Source of the DNA: Microcoleus sp. bin38.metabat.b11b12b14.051
GTDB lineage: Bacteria; Cyanobacteriota; Cyanobacteriia; Cyanobacteriales; Microcoleaceae
Direction: 5' to 3'
Assembly: GCF_013299165.1 (NCBI RefSeq)
Contig: NZ_JAAFKD010000004.1
Location: 124,001 to 188,000 of the forward strand
DNA length: 64,000 bases
The notes under the pieces are model-generated. The model was not told the DNA's origin. It ran no database searches and saw nothing but the letters and a program-made list of their open reading frames with translations. Both the position numbers and the translations under genes were made by a program. Within the stretch, counting starts at the first letter, position 1; every line of letters starts with the position of its first letter. Positions 28,282-38,032 of the stretch are shown here, one piece after another.

Positions 28282-28724
28282 TTGGTAATTGGTAATATAG
28301 AACCCATTTGACATCTTTGAGTTTTTGGGTTGGGTGACGAGAAATACCGAGATTAACCCGGTTTCTGAGATTTACGCCCGGGGCAAGAAACCGGGTTTCT
28401 ACGAGTTTTTGGGTTGGTCACGAGAAATACCGAGATCAACCCGGTTTCTGAGATTTACGCAGAATATATCTCAAATGGGTTCTATACATTTCGTACTTTT
28501 CATCCCATTTACTCTCTTTGTCTGCGAAGGCAGACTTCGTTTGTGTAGTTTGACCTCGAATTCGTATGACGGGCGCTTCGCCACATCCGAATTTGAGGTC
28601 AACAGGTTTCAACCGCCGATTCCGTTGAAACCGTTGCTTTTATTGTTTCTTCATTCTTCATTCTTCCTTCTTCATTCTTCCTTCCGCTAACATCAGTTTA
28701 AAAATTTTAATCATAAATTAGATT
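28282..28724. repeat. Intergenic dispersed repeats
   Basis: Two copies of 'gagaaataccgagattaacccggtttctgagatttacgc' (about 28340-28380 and 28420-28460) around an inverted 'aagaaaccgggtttct'. A related unit is at 45700-45790. From 28520 a 'gcgaaggcagacttcgtttgtgtag ... ggtttcaaccgccga' unit of the family at 38813 follows. A stretch of 'cttcattcttc' closes the gap. No gene supported. Confidence 0.7.
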
Positions 28725-29276
28725 ATGTTAAATTTTAGTGCGATCGCCCTGCTGGACTTACTAGCACGTCGCGTCACCCAAGCTTTCTTAACCCTTCCCG
28801 ATTTCCACGATTGGGTAGTTGCAGCTATCCTGGCCCTAGCTTACACGGCGATCGCGCTTCCCATCGGTTTTTGGTCAAATTTTCTGAAATTAGACACTGT
28901 AACCTCTAGGAGTACAATTTGGGCGGTGCTGGTGGGCTGTTTGTTCAGCCCGGGACTAAGCGAAGAAATATTTTTCCGGGCGTTAATCCTGCCGCGCCCG
29001 TCGGAATATGCTTCAGAGTTAATGCTGTGGTTTTGGGGAGGCGGGAGTTTGGCGTTGTTTGTAGTTTACCACCCGCTCAACGCCCTGACTTTTTATCCAG
29101 TGGGTCGATCGACCTTTATGAATCCAGTATTTTTGCTGCTGGCTGCTGTTTTGGGAGTTGCGTGCTCCATCGCATACCTGCAAAGCGGTTCTATCTGGCC
29201 TGCGGTGGCACTTCACTGGCTGGCTGTGACCGCTTGGCTGCTGCTATTAGGCGGTTACAGGAGGCTGTATGGTTAA
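28725..29276 (+). CDS. CPBP-family intramembrane protease (CAAX/Abi type)
   Basis: A 183-residue membrane protein with about five hydrophobic segments. The glutamate-pair motif of the CPBP family is present as LSEEIFFRALILP near residue 87-99, followed by the second motif around VVYHPLNALTF and the third around WPAVALHWLAVTAWLL, whose His residues form the active site. Roles of bacterial members range from prenyl-protein processing to peptide self-protection; this one cannot be assigned. It ends 47 bases before the coiled-coil HEAT gene on the same strand. Confidence 0.85.
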   Translation: MLNFSAIALLDLLARRVTQAFLTLPDFHDWVVAAILALAYTAIALPIGFWSNFLKLDTVTSRSTIWAVLVGCLFSPGLSEEIFFRALILPRPSEYASELMLWFWGGGSLALFVVYHPLNALTFYPVGRSTFMNPVFLLLAAVLGVACSIAYLQSGSIWPAVALHWLAVTAWLLLLGGYRRLYG

Positions 29277-29323
29277 ATTGTAAAATAGTCCAGCATCACT
29301 ATATTGTCCGGAGGAGCTCAGTT

Positions 29324-30622
29324 GTGGAAATCATAGGAGCGATCGTAGGTTTTTTAGCAGGGATAGCAGTTGCTTACTGGTTGGTAGAAAAGCGGTTGCA
29401 CAAGCAAAAGCAAGAACACTTGCAGCAAACTCGCAGAATAGCTCAGGATATAGAACTAGCTCAGATATCTCGCCAGCAACAAAGCGGCGAATATCAGCAA
29501 GGAGGACAGGAAGACAGGCTCAGACAAGCTACAGCCGAACACCAAAATTCACTCAGACAAGCTACAATCGAACACGAAAATCAGCTACAACAAGTTGCAG
29601 CTCAATACGAAAACAAGCTCCAACAAGTTCGGGCCGAGCGCGACACTCAACTCCAAGAAGTTACGGGCGCACACGAGAACCAGCTCCGACAAATCAGCCA
29701 GCAATTAGAGGTTGCTCACAATACTAGACAGCAAGAAAGCCTGCAAGCTTTGCAAGCAGAACACGAAAATCATTTAGCCACAGTTGCAGACGAGTTGCAT
29801 CACAATTATCAAGGTCAGATGGAGCAACATTTGCAAAATCTGCAAAACGAACACGAAATTCGCTTGAGACAAACCGCCGAGCAATACGAGAACCGCGAAG
29901 TTGAGATGCACTTAACCATGCAGGCTTTGCAAGAGCAATACGAAAGTCAGTTGCAAGCAGCCCAAGAGCAGTTGCAAGCTCACGAAGCTCAGATGCAATC
30001 TACCATCGTGTCATTGCAACAGCAGTACGAGAGTAACGTACACCAACAAGAAGTTCCCGAGCCACAGTTAGCTCAGTTAGACGAAACAGAATTAGCACAA
30101 GATTTACCACAACCAATTTGGCAAGAAGAGTCAAGCGAGTTAAATCAAACAGAAGTTGAACAAGACTTAAATTACACAGACTTTGCCGAACCAGAATCAA
30201 TTGATTTACCTCAACAAGCCGAAGTAGAACAACAGCCAGAAGTTACCAGACAAGTACCAAACTATTCGCTAGCGCAGTTGATGAGATCCGTTCAAGGTCA
30301 GGACACAGAAACTCGAAAATTTGCAGCATCTGCGTTAGGTAAATTTGCAGCAGCTAATGCTCAGAGAGCGGAAGGCCAGCGAGCAATAGAAACCCTGGGA
30401 AAATTAGCTCAAGACTCTCAGCCCGAAGTGCGGGAAGCTGCTGTTGAAGCGCTAGCAACAATCAAGTCAGAAAAAGTGATTCCGCTTTTGCAAAAAGCTT
30501 TGCGAGATCCGTATGGTGGCGTAGCAAAATTGGCAAGTGCTGCGCTGAATAATTTTAAGTTTTATCCGCGCACTCCTGCGGTTAAGCCGAAAATTATCAA
30601 TGTGAAGAAACCAAATCGTTAA
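29324..30622 (+). CDS. Membrane-anchored coiled-coil protein with C-terminal HEAT repeats
   Basis: Start set at GTG 29324 by GGAGGAG 6-12 bases upstream; a longer reading would overlap the protease gene in another frame. About 432 residues. The first 22 residues form a membrane anchor (MEIIGAIVGFLAGIAVAYWL). Residues about 25-255 are a Gln/Glu-rich coiled coil with recurring 'AEHENQLQQV' units. After an acidic Gln-rich linker, residues about 318-415 are HEAT repeats (ASALGKFAAANAQ, VREAAVEALATIKSEKVIPLL). HEAT repeats bind partner proteins; function unknown. Confidence 0.85.
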   Translation: MEIIGAIVGFLAGIAVAYWLVEKRLHKQKQEHLQQTRRIAQDIELAQISRQQQSGEYQQGGQEDRLRQATAEHQNSLRQATIEHENQLQQVAAQYENKLQQVRAERDTQLQEVTGAHENQLRQISQQLEVAHNTRQQESLQALQAEHENHLATVADELHHNYQGQMEQHLQNLQNEHEIRLRQTAEQYENREVEMHLTMQALQEQYESQLQAAQEQLQAHEAQMQSTIVSLQQQYESNVHQQEVPEPQLAQLDETELAQDLPQPIWQEESSELNQTEVEQDLNYTDFAEPESIDLPQQAEVEQQPEVTRQVPNYSLAQLMRSVQGQDTETRKFAASALGKFAAANAQRAEGQRAIETLGKLAQDSQPEVREAAVEALATIKSEKVIPLLQKALRDPYGGVAKLASAALNNFKFYPRTPAVKPKIINVKKPNR

Positions 30623-30748
30623 ACAGTTTTTGCAACACGGTAGGGACACGACTATGTTGTGTCCTTAATTTTTTGTGCGGAATGTTTGAATGGGCGATCG
30701 GGCGATCGGGTTTTTGCGGCTTATCCAGATTGGGCGATCGGGCTTTCT

Positions 30749-32373
30749 GTTTCAATCCCTGATATGGGTTTAGGTTGTTTGCGGCTCAAATCTAAAAGCC
30801 ATTTCATAAGCTCTTCCTTTCAGTTTCAATCCCTGATAGGGGTTTAGGTTGTTTGCGGCGGTCTTCCTGGTTTACATGGTATTGTTGCTCATCTTCGTTT
30901 CAATCCCTGATAGGGGTTTAGGTTGTTTGCGGCTTGGCTACTGGTATCCCTCTGGGCGCTTACGCATGTTTCAATCCCTGATAGGGGTTTAGGTTGTTTG
31001 CGGCGCGCGATCGCCACTTACGAAAAATCTATTTTTAAACTGTTTCAATCCCTGATAGGGGTTTAGGTTGTTTGCGGCAGGATCGTGGCCCCGCACCAAA
31101 GCCGCCACGCCAAAGTTTCAATCCCTGATAGGGGTTTAGGTTGTTTGCGGCCAAATTCATTCATTTGTTTTATCCAAAATTTGAGTTTCAATCCCTGATA
31201 GGGGTTTAGGTTGTTTGCGGCTCTAAACTGTTGAGGACTGCGTAGCCATGTTTGCAGTTTCAATCCCTGATAGGGGTTTAGGTTGTTTGCGGCCTTGCCG
31301 GACGATCGAACTGTTCGCGAAGCAATGGGTTTCAATCCCTGATAGGGGTTTAGGTTGTTTGCGGCTCGGCAGCTCGCAAGATTATTCGTCAGGAAAAGCT
31401 GGGCTTGTTTCAATCCCTGATAGGGGTTTAGGTTGTTTGCGGCTTCCACGTAGATAATTTTGCTAGCGATCGCTCTCGCGTTTCAATCCCTGATAGGGGT
31501 TTAGGTTGTTTGCGGCAACCATTACCGAAAGCCAACTAAAAATGTTGATTGTTTCTATCCCTGATAGGGGTTTAGGTTGTTTGCGGCTTTTCATAAATTG
31601 CAATAGGTGGTTGAATTTGCGCCGTTTCAATCCCTGATAGGGGTTTAGGTTGTTTGCGGCTTTGCCAACTTTGGCGGAACATCGCGCTTACGCATGTTTC
31701 AATCCCTGATAGGGGTTTAGGTTGTTTGCGGCAAACTTTCCCCGCCGATAGTTGGCTGTTAAATACGTTTCAATCCCTGATAGGGGTTTAGGTTGTTTGC
31801 GGCATAACAAGCCCTATGTTGAGTGCTAGTAATTGAGTTTCAATCCCTGATAGGGGTTTAGGTTGTTTGCGGCTTGGAGAATCTGCGGTGCGCGATCGGC
31901 GCATCTTGTTTCAATCCCTGATAGGGGTTTAGGTTGTTTGCGGCGTGCTTGCCGTGCCGTGCGAAGTGTTGGAACAGTCGGAGTTTCAATCCCTGATAGG
32001 GGTTTAGGTTGTTTGCGGCACTATTTCTCTTGCCGCTATACCCTTTTTATCAGAGTTTCAATCCCTGATAGGGGTTTAGGTTGTTTGCGGCTCAATCTAC
32101 TCAGAAACCAATAACACGGGTTTCGTTTCAATCCCTGATAGGGGTTTAGGTTGTTTGCGGCTTCCTTGGTGAGCAGGAGTTGCGCTATTCTCTTGTTTCA
32201 ATCCCTGATAGGGGTTTAGGTTGTTTGCGGCTATTGAAGTAGTGGCACAAATTAATAGTTTGAGGGTTTCAATCCCTGATAGGGGTTTAGGTTGTTTGCG
32301 GCGCATCTAGTACGTCCCTTTTATGCTGTTTGCCCGGTTTCAATCCCTGATAGGGGTTTAGGTTGTTTGCGGC
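30749..32373 (-). CRISPR. CRISPR array, 23 repeats of 37 bp, no adjacent cas genes
   Basis: Repeat reads GTTTCAATCCCTGATAGGGG plus TTTAGGTTGTTTGCGGC on the plus strand, 37 bp. I count 23 copies and 22 spacers of 33-41 bp. Repeats are nearly identical; repeat 1 (30749) has one change (gatatggg) and repeat 12 (31551) has one (tttctatcc). Read on the minus strand the repeat ends in ATTGAAAC, the known 8-base 5' tag of many type I/III crRNAs, so transcription is probably from the 32373 side. The altered end repeat at 30749 fits a trailer there. A possible half repeat (tttttgcggc) ends at 30720. No cas gene lies in this window. Confidence 0.98.
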
Positions 32374-32436
32374 CGCCTGTGTTTGAAAGGCTGACGGTAT
32401 TTAGTTTTCAAGGTGCAGTTACGGGAATCGATCGCA

Positions 32437-32466
32437 AATCTATTATTTCAGCCACCGGCTTGTCAA
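32437..32466 (-). promoter_or_regulatory. Possible CRISPR leader promoter
   Basis: On the minus strand TTGACA (32466-32461) is followed 17-18 bases later by ATAGAT/TAGATT (about 32443-32437), pointing into the array. It lies in the 270-base gap between the array and obgE, where a leader is expected. Weak -10 match; inference. Confidence 0.3.
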
Positions 32467-32647
32467 GAGGCAAAAAAATAAACAGCCCTCAAAACCCTTG
32501 ACAGGAAGCCTTACAGCGTTTGGGGGAATCGTTTTTTTCGGCTGAGTACCTCAAACCCATGCCGTGCAACCAATACAGCCGAAAAACTTGACCCCTCAAA
32601 AAAAAACACCTACCGGTTCCCGCAAAATCTCATAAATCAGAACCGGG

Positions 32648-33688
32648 CTACAAGACTCCGACTGCTGAGAGCGCCTCCGCTTCAACCTCGTTCATCTCAT
32701 CGAGTTTCAGCCAAACTTGCTGCATCAACTCATCCAACCCAACTCGACTCACCGCCGAAATCATCAACACGTGAGCACCGCTGATTTCTTTCAATCGGGC
32801 GATCGCATTTCCAATTTCTTCATCTTCTCGATCGATCGCATCTACCTTATTAAAAGCCAAAATCTGCGGCCGCTCCGCCAAACCTCGCCCGTAAGCTTTC
32901 AATTCTTCCTGAATTGTGATGTAATCTGCGATCGGGTCTTCATCAGTAATATCGACTAAATGCAGCAACAACCGAGTTCGTTCGATGTGCCGCAAAAACT
33001 CGTAACCCAAACCCGCACCTTCGTGAGCCCCGGCAATTAAGCCCGGAATATCAGCAAAAACAGTACCGTCGCCGGTCGGTTTTTTGACTACGCCCAAATT
33101 CGGAATTAAAGTTGTAAACGGATAATCTGCTATTTTGGGGCGAGCCGCTGACAAAGCCGAAATTAAAGTTGATTTCCCAGCATTAGGTAAACCAATAATT
33201 CCCACTTCAGCTAACAGCTTCAATTCCAAACGCAAAAACTTATGTTCTCCTTCTTTTCCCGGCAGCGCATAATCGGGCGCGCGGTTAGAGTTAGTCAAAA
33301 AACACTTATTTCCTAAACCACCTTTGCCACCTTTAGCAACACAAAAAGTCTGTCCGGGCGTGACTAAATCTGCTAAGATTGCCTGAGTTTCTGCATCGTA
33401 AACTACTGTACCGCAGGGAACTTCGATCGTGCGATCGTCCCCAGAAGCCCCAGTCATATTTTTTGGCGCGCCCTTCTTCCCGTCTTGACCTTTAAAAATC
33501 CGGTTGTACTGAAAATCTAGCAGCGTTTGTAGGCTTTCCACCGCCACCATAAACACAGAACCGCCCCGCCCGCCGGTGCCACCGCTTGGCCCGCCCGCCG
33601 GTATATACTTTTCTCTGCGAAAAGCTACCATCCCGTCGCCACCTTTGCCGGCTGCGACTTGAACATCCGCTCGATCGATAAATTGCAT
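32648..33688 (-). CDS. obgE: GTPase Obg
   Basis: Essential GTPase in late 50S ribosome assembly and stress response. The 346 residues begin with the glycine-rich Obg fold (about 1-158: FIDRADVQVAAGKGGDGMVA, GGPSGGTGGRGGSV). The G domain follows: G1 GLPNAGKSTL, G2/G3 YPFTTLIPNLG and DIPGLIAGAHEGAG, G4 NKVD. The variable C-terminal extension is short and acidic. Start ATG matches the family. The upstream side holds tandem 'tcattagtca' repeats. Confidence 0.97.
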   Translation of the reverse strand: MQFIDRADVQVAAGKGGDGMVAFRREKYIPAGGPSGGTGGRGGSVFMVAVESLQTLLDFQYNRIFKGQDGKKGAPKNMTGASGDDRTIEVPCGTVVYDAETQAILADLVTPGQTFCVAKGGKGGLGNKCFLTNSNRAPDYALPGKEGEHKFLRLELKLLAEVGIIGLPNAGKSTLISALSAARPKIADYPFTTLIPNLGVVKKPTGDGTVFADIPGLIAGAHEGAGLGYEFLRHIERTRLLLHLVDITDEDPIADYITIQEELKAYGRGLAERPQILAFNKVDAIDREDEEIGNAIARLKEISGAHVLMISAVSRVGLDELMQQVWLKLDEMNEVEAEALSAVGVL

Positions 33689-34513
33689 AATTTAGTCAAT
33701 AGTCAATAGTCAGTTGTCAATAGTCAGTTGTCATTAGTCACTTGTCATTGGTCATTAGTCAACAGTCGTTAGTTATGATACCAGAGCCAATGAGTTGTCA
33801 TTGGTCATTAGTCAACAGTCAACAGTCCTTAGTTATGATACCAGATCCAAGTAAAATATTGCTCTTTTCTTTTATAACAATCGCCACAGCAGTGAGGACA
33901 TAAATAACCTCATGAATAGAGCCTAGAGCCTGTAGCAGAAACGGTTTGATTTCCTTAGTCTGCAACTGTCCACTGTCCACTCTTCGACTTCGCTCAGCGC
34001 AAGCTGTCCACTGTCCACTGCTATAGAATGCTGAAGCGGGCTAAAGGCAACTTTAATCGTGAGTTACAATCGCTAAAAAAATATATTTATCGCAGCAAGT
34101 TTGCTATTAGCAGGACTTCCGCAGAAAAACTGAATAAACGGGAATCTCTCATTTTTTCTAAAAGCAGTTTTTTTGACATTTTTTGAGAGTGCGAGCTGTA
34201 GTGAACTCGCCACAGCACTACAAATGTAAAAAAGAGATGCACCCGAACAAACTGAACTTTTCTACTTTTTGCGTCTTTGACTAATTAGCAGTCATTGGTT
34301 AATAGCTGACAATCATTAATCGAAGATTTGACAATAATGACCAATCACCATCCTTCGGCTCCCTCGGGGAGAGCGGGCGGGCAAGTCGCTCGGAGGCTAA
34401 AATGACCAAGGACTCATAACCAATGACAAATGACCAATGACCAAGGACTCATAACCAATGACTAATGACAAATGACAAATGACCAATGACCAATGACCAA
34501 TGACTAATGACCA
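33689..34513. repeat. Intergenic short-tandem repeats (CAATGAC/GTCATTG heptamers)
   Basis: Both ends carry long runs of heptamer-like units: 33695-33840 ('agtcaatagtcagttgtcattagtc') and 34280-34510 ('aatgaccaatgacaaatgac'). These are short tandemly repeated repetitive sequences typical of filamentous cyanobacteria. Between them is AT-rich sequence with no supported gene. Confidence 0.75.
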
Positions 34514-35392
34514 CTAACAATATGACGATACATCTTCGTGGCAATCATCTGCTAAATAGCACAGAGCGCGAAAGCGCATCCCCACCAATTGTTCGTACAG
34601 CGGATTAAGCTTGCACATCGGGGGAATGTGGACGATTTTGCGGCCGAATAACACGACATCTCGCTCAAACGGACACTGGGGCGGAATCATTTTACAGACA
34701 AAACGTGCAACTCTCGGATCGTGAACTTCCCACGCGTCGAGCCAGTCTTTGACAGGTTGCAGGACGTTTTTCTGGTGAGGTTGAGGTCGCCCAGATATCA
34801 GGGGTGATGCGGCATTCAAGCTTACGGCTGTTTCGGTGCTGGGGCCTTGGGGCTCGTACCTGCTGTCTTCGATGGTGTGTCGCAGAGATTCGATCGCCTC
34901 GACTTTATGACCCAAAGCCGTGCAAAACTTGTAAAGTACCTCGTCTTCGCTCAGCGAGTACGTACCGTCTGCTAAGGCTACCATGACTGCGGTTCTCAAA
35001 AAATTCTCGCCGTTGGCGGTGCCTTTTCCTAACACAGCAGCTAGTTCCTCGGCGGCAATTGGTTCAAAACCCGCCTCCAGAGATACTGGATGTAGCTCAT
35101 CCTGAGTTAGGTTCGCAATCATTTTTTGCTCGTTTTCGTCGAAGTTGCCGTCTGCCCAAGCAATTGTCAGCAATCCGCGCAGCCAAGCGGTAATTTCTTC
35201 ATTGGTACAGTTCGATTTCGCGTTACTCATCAGCATTTCCAGTTGGATATACCAGTCAAGTTCTAGATTGGGAGCGGGATAAATATTCCCCTCTAAATAA
35301 TTTTTACTACTTTTTTGGTCGATCGATCTGTTTGTGGAAGGTTTGTGCCTGAAGATTGCTCGAAACGCTTGTAGTGGACGTGTTAAAAGCAT
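34514..35392 (-). CDS. TerB-like domain plus Mo-dependent nitrogenase C-terminal domain protein
   Basis: 292 residues in two parts. About 60-170 is an all-helical TerB-like region (AWLRGLLTIAWADGNFDENEQKMIANL and MVALADGTYSLSEDEVLYKF, both with acidic metal-type loops). The C-terminal 80 residues match the 'Mo-dependent nitrogenase C-terminal' family: VARFVCKMIPPQCPFERDV then FGRKIVHIPPMCKLNPLY and ALCYLADDC. Despite that name, the domain is found in cyanobacteria without nitrogenase, and no nif gene lies here. Conserved Cys suggest a metal or redox site. Function unknown. Confidence 0.85.
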   Translation of the reverse strand: MLLTRPLQAFRAIFRHKPSTNRSIDQKSSKNYLEGNIYPAPNLELDWYIQLEMLMSNAKSNCTNEEITAWLRGLLTIAWADGNFDENEQKMIANLTQDELHPVSLEAGFEPIAAEELAAVLGKGTANGENFLRTAVMVALADGTYSLSEDEVLYKFCTALGHKVEAIESLRHTIEDSRYEPQGPSTETAVSLNAASPLISGRPQPHQKNVLQPVKDWLDAWEVHDPRVARFVCKMIPPQCPFERDVVLFGRKIVHIPPMCKLNPLYEQLVGMRFRALCYLADDCHEDVSSYC

Positions 35393-36111
35393 ATTTTTTT
35401 CTCAGGAGCTTCGCCAATTAGCGAGCTAATCTATGGTTTAATCCTCTCCCTCTCAAATGGCGTCTATCTGGAGGAATAGGTTCGCTTGATTGATTAATAA
35501 GTATAGTTGCACAGATTCAAGATGGCGATCGAATTTAACAGAGACGCCAGCTCATATCGACCCGATTTTTTTGCTAGAAATCACAGGTTTGCCAACGTAG
35601 GATCTAATCAGCAACTGGGTTTCTCACTGCGGGGCGATCGAACTTTGTTATGTTTACATTTTAATATATATTTTTGTAAATTTTTGTGTTACGGCGGCGT
35701 AACATTTGACCCAGAGGCGGCTTTATGGTTTTGAGATAAAAAGACTTGATGCAACTATTAGCTTTTGTAAAAGGTTCCGATTGCTGGGCTCGTCTGAAAA
35801 TGAGATTATTTATAAAATAAATTACTTAAAAAGAAGTGTTCGGTTTATTGTTTGAATTATGTTGTCAGGTGCGTGACTGTGAGCCGATGTCTCGAATTGA
35901 GAGTTCCTCAACAGCGGCGCACCCACGGCCGTAGGTCTATGATTCCCTTCTTCCTTGTGTTAACTGACAACTGCTTTCCTGTCAACTGAGGGCGGGCACG
36001 GCGTTGCACCGCCCCTACCAACTGAGGGCGGGCACGGGGGCACCGCCCCTACCAACTGAGGGCGGGCACGGGGGCACCGCCCCTACCAACTGCCAACTGC
36101 CCACTGCCCAC
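35393..36111. other. Intergenic stretch ending in GC-rich tandem repeats
   Basis: 35393-35980 holds no supported gene; a 75-codon frame at 35507-35734 looks random. At 35983-36090 three units of 'caactgagggcgggcacgggggcaccgcccctac' type, each able to fold on itself, stand next to the methyltransferase stop. Confidence 0.55.
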
Positions 36112-37185
36112 TTAGCTTCGGCGGCACAAAATCCAGCGCAGTTCCATGGGCGGGCGTCCGTTTGACATGGGGAAGACATCTCGACCGGTGGCCCAACTGG
36201 GAAACCAGGGCGTCGGCGGCCAGGCTCCTTCTGGCAAGTGATGGCGTTCGTACTCCCACACCAATTCGTCGGATATTTGGACTAAGGGTAAGCCTTCCAT
36301 GGCAGCGGCGAGCTCTTGGGGTGTAAATAAGGTAGACCAGGAAAGTTGTGCGACTTGTCGCACCAGGGCATCAGGCTGGTAGTCGCCGATCGTTAAAAAT
36401 GTGCTGAACAACAAGATGCCCCCGGGACAGAGGAAATCGCACATTTTGGCGAGGAACAGCCGTACTTGGTCGCTGTCTCGAAAATGCGAGATGACTTCGG
36501 CTGCAATTGCAAGCTGGTAGCGGGCGGGTTTCATCCGCATTAAGGGGTCGAGTACGTCGCCTTCTGTGACTGTTACGGGAAGGTTTTCGGCGGTGACTGC
36601 TGTTTTTAATTGTTCGGCAAAAGCTGGGGTGAGTTCGATCGCATCTACAGAATAGCCCGATCTCGCCAGCGGTAAGGTGTTGCGCCCGGTACCGGCTCCT
36701 ACGTCCAATATCCGCACTCGATCGGGATTTCCCAATTTAGCAGCCGTTGCCATCACTTTTGCATCGGGATGGGGGCCGAACAGCGGAGGTTCTCTAGTGT
36801 CTACCCAGCTTTTGTACTGTTCTCCAATTGTTGATGTGCTGACAAGCACTTTGCAGGCTAAACCGGTTTGTGGCGGCTGCACTGATTCGTATTGCAGGAT
36901 CAAAATCGATGCTGTTGAGGCGTGGTAGCCTTGTTCTAATTTGGTGGCTAACAGCTTGGTGAGTTCGTCTCTGCGTTCTTCTGGGAGGGGTCTGTCGAGG
37001 GTGAGAAATAGTTTTTCGATTGCTTTGATATAATGGCTGACCATTCCCGGTACGCAGGGGAAAATTAATTCTCCGCGTGCGGTGACGCGGGTATTAACTT
37101 TGTAGAGGATGGCTTGCTGGAGAATGTCGGGATTTACTACCAGCGGTAGGTATTCGGTTTTGTCGATCGTGCTTTCGGCGCCCAT
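36112..37185 (-). CDS. SAM-dependent class I methyltransferase
   Basis: 357 residues. The Rossmann-like SAM-binding fold covers about 165-300: motif I is VRILDVGAGTGRNTLPLA, the acidic post-motif is VDAIELT, and later blocks are VTEGDVLDPLM and LCPGGILLFSTFL. A N-terminal region of about 160 residues without an obvious family (LVVNPDILQQAILYKV, DRPLPEERRDELTKLLATKL) may bind the substrate. Substrate unknown. Neighbours give no operon clue: repeats lie on both sides. Confidence 0.85.
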   Translation of the reverse strand: MGAESTIDKTEYLPLVVNPDILQQAILYKVNTRVTARGELIFPCVPGMVSHYIKAIEKLFLTLDRPLPEERRDELTKLLATKLEQGYHASTASILILQYESVQPPQTGLACKVLVSTSTIGEQYKSWVDTREPPLFGPHPDAKVMATAAKLGNPDRVRILDVGAGTGRNTLPLARSGYSVDAIELTPAFAEQLKTAVTAENLPVTVTEGDVLDPLMRMKPARYQLAIAAEVISHFRDSDQVRLFLAKMCDFLCPGGILLFSTFLTIGDYQPDALVRQVAQLSWSTLFTPQELAAAMEGLPLVQISDELVWEYERHHLPEGAWPPTPWFPSWATGRDVFPMSNGRPPMELRWILCRRS

Positions 37186-37548
37186 AGATTCCGGGAAGAA
37201 GGTTCGGCAACTGCCAATGTACGGGATTTAATGGATGAATATTGAGAATTGAGGGAAATCTGTATGATAGCTGACTGTACAATTTCCGATTGTAAAGCAC
37301 CCGATTACCATGAATAAATGTGGTTTGATCGTTCGGACTTTAGTCCGCAGAAATTGATGCGGACTAAAGTCCGAACGATCAAACCTGTTTTTGGGACATG
37401 ATATTTAAGCTATCGAGTGGCTGTAGCGCATTTAAATTGTGTTTTTCAAGGCGAGGTGGAAAAAGCAAATCCTCTCGCCTTCTCCCCCTCTCTCGTTTTC
37501 CTGTTAGCGATCGCAGGAGATTTATCTGGGAGCAACTTAAAGCAGGGC
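37186..37548. other. Intergenic, carries a 26-bp perfect hairpin
   Basis: 37323-37348 and 37359-37384 are perfectly complementary over 26 bases around a 10-base loop; the arm begins GTTTGATCGTTCGGACTTTA. It is a large member of the GGACTTTAGTCC family. Nothing else recognised in the gap. Confidence 0.85.
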
Positions 37549-37848
37549 TTAGTTGCTGCCGGTAAAAGTAACTTCGGGAAACTTTGACTGAGCTTCAGTC
37601 ATCGGGCGCCGTCTGCCTTCTTCTTGCCAGTAGTTGATAACTTCTGTAGCTTGGTTGAGGATTTCGACGCGATCGTTGTCAGCAATCCAGTGTTTGGCTT
37701 CGAGTTCGTTTTTGAGTTCTTCCCACGCATCCTTGCGCGGCCAGAAAAAGTAAGATGTCAGCGGGCTAGTTCCTTTACCGACAACTTGGTCAACGGCGAG
37801 GGCAACATTCTCTTCTAGCCAGAGAACTTTTAAGATGAACTTGGACAA
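37549..37848 (-). CDS. 30S ribosomal protein PSRP-3 (Ycf65)
   Basis: A 99-residue small-subunit ribosomal protein found only in cyanobacteria and plastids. The whole sequence fits the family: [40 protein letters not shown] and [15 protein letters not shown]. Start ATG at 37848 preceded by GGAGG-type sequence (RC of cctcc at 37855-37859), well spaced. Single gene. Confidence 0.95.
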   Translation of the reverse strand: MSKFILKVLWLEENVALAVDQVVGKGTSPLTSYFFWPRKDAWEELKNELEAKHWIADNDRVEILNQATEVINYWQEEGRRRPMTEAQSKFPEVTFTGSN

Positions 37849-38032
37849 GCAAACCTCCAGGGTTCCGATCGAACTTATTAAAAATTTCTACAATCGCTAA
37901 GCGTAGCACATTCTGTTCAATAATGAGTGATCGTCGATTAAAAGTTTTGTCGCGCGGCTGGGTTTGGCGCCTCGCAGAAGCTCGAAACCGATAAAATTTG
38001 CTCGATCGTCCCGGTACAAGGATAGTTAAGTT

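Noticed and set aside
28919-29323. A long N-terminal extension of the coiled-coil HEAT protein
   Set aside because: It overlaps the CPBP protease gene in another frame; the GTG at 29324 has a strong ribosome site and begins at a membrane anchor.
31063-32306. Open frames made of repeated 'AANNLNPYQGLK' or 'VSIPDRGLGCLR'
   Set aside because: They are translations of CRISPR repeats and spacers.
35507-35734. 75-codon plus-strand frame
   Set aside because: Composition looks random, with no ribosome site or recognisable motif.
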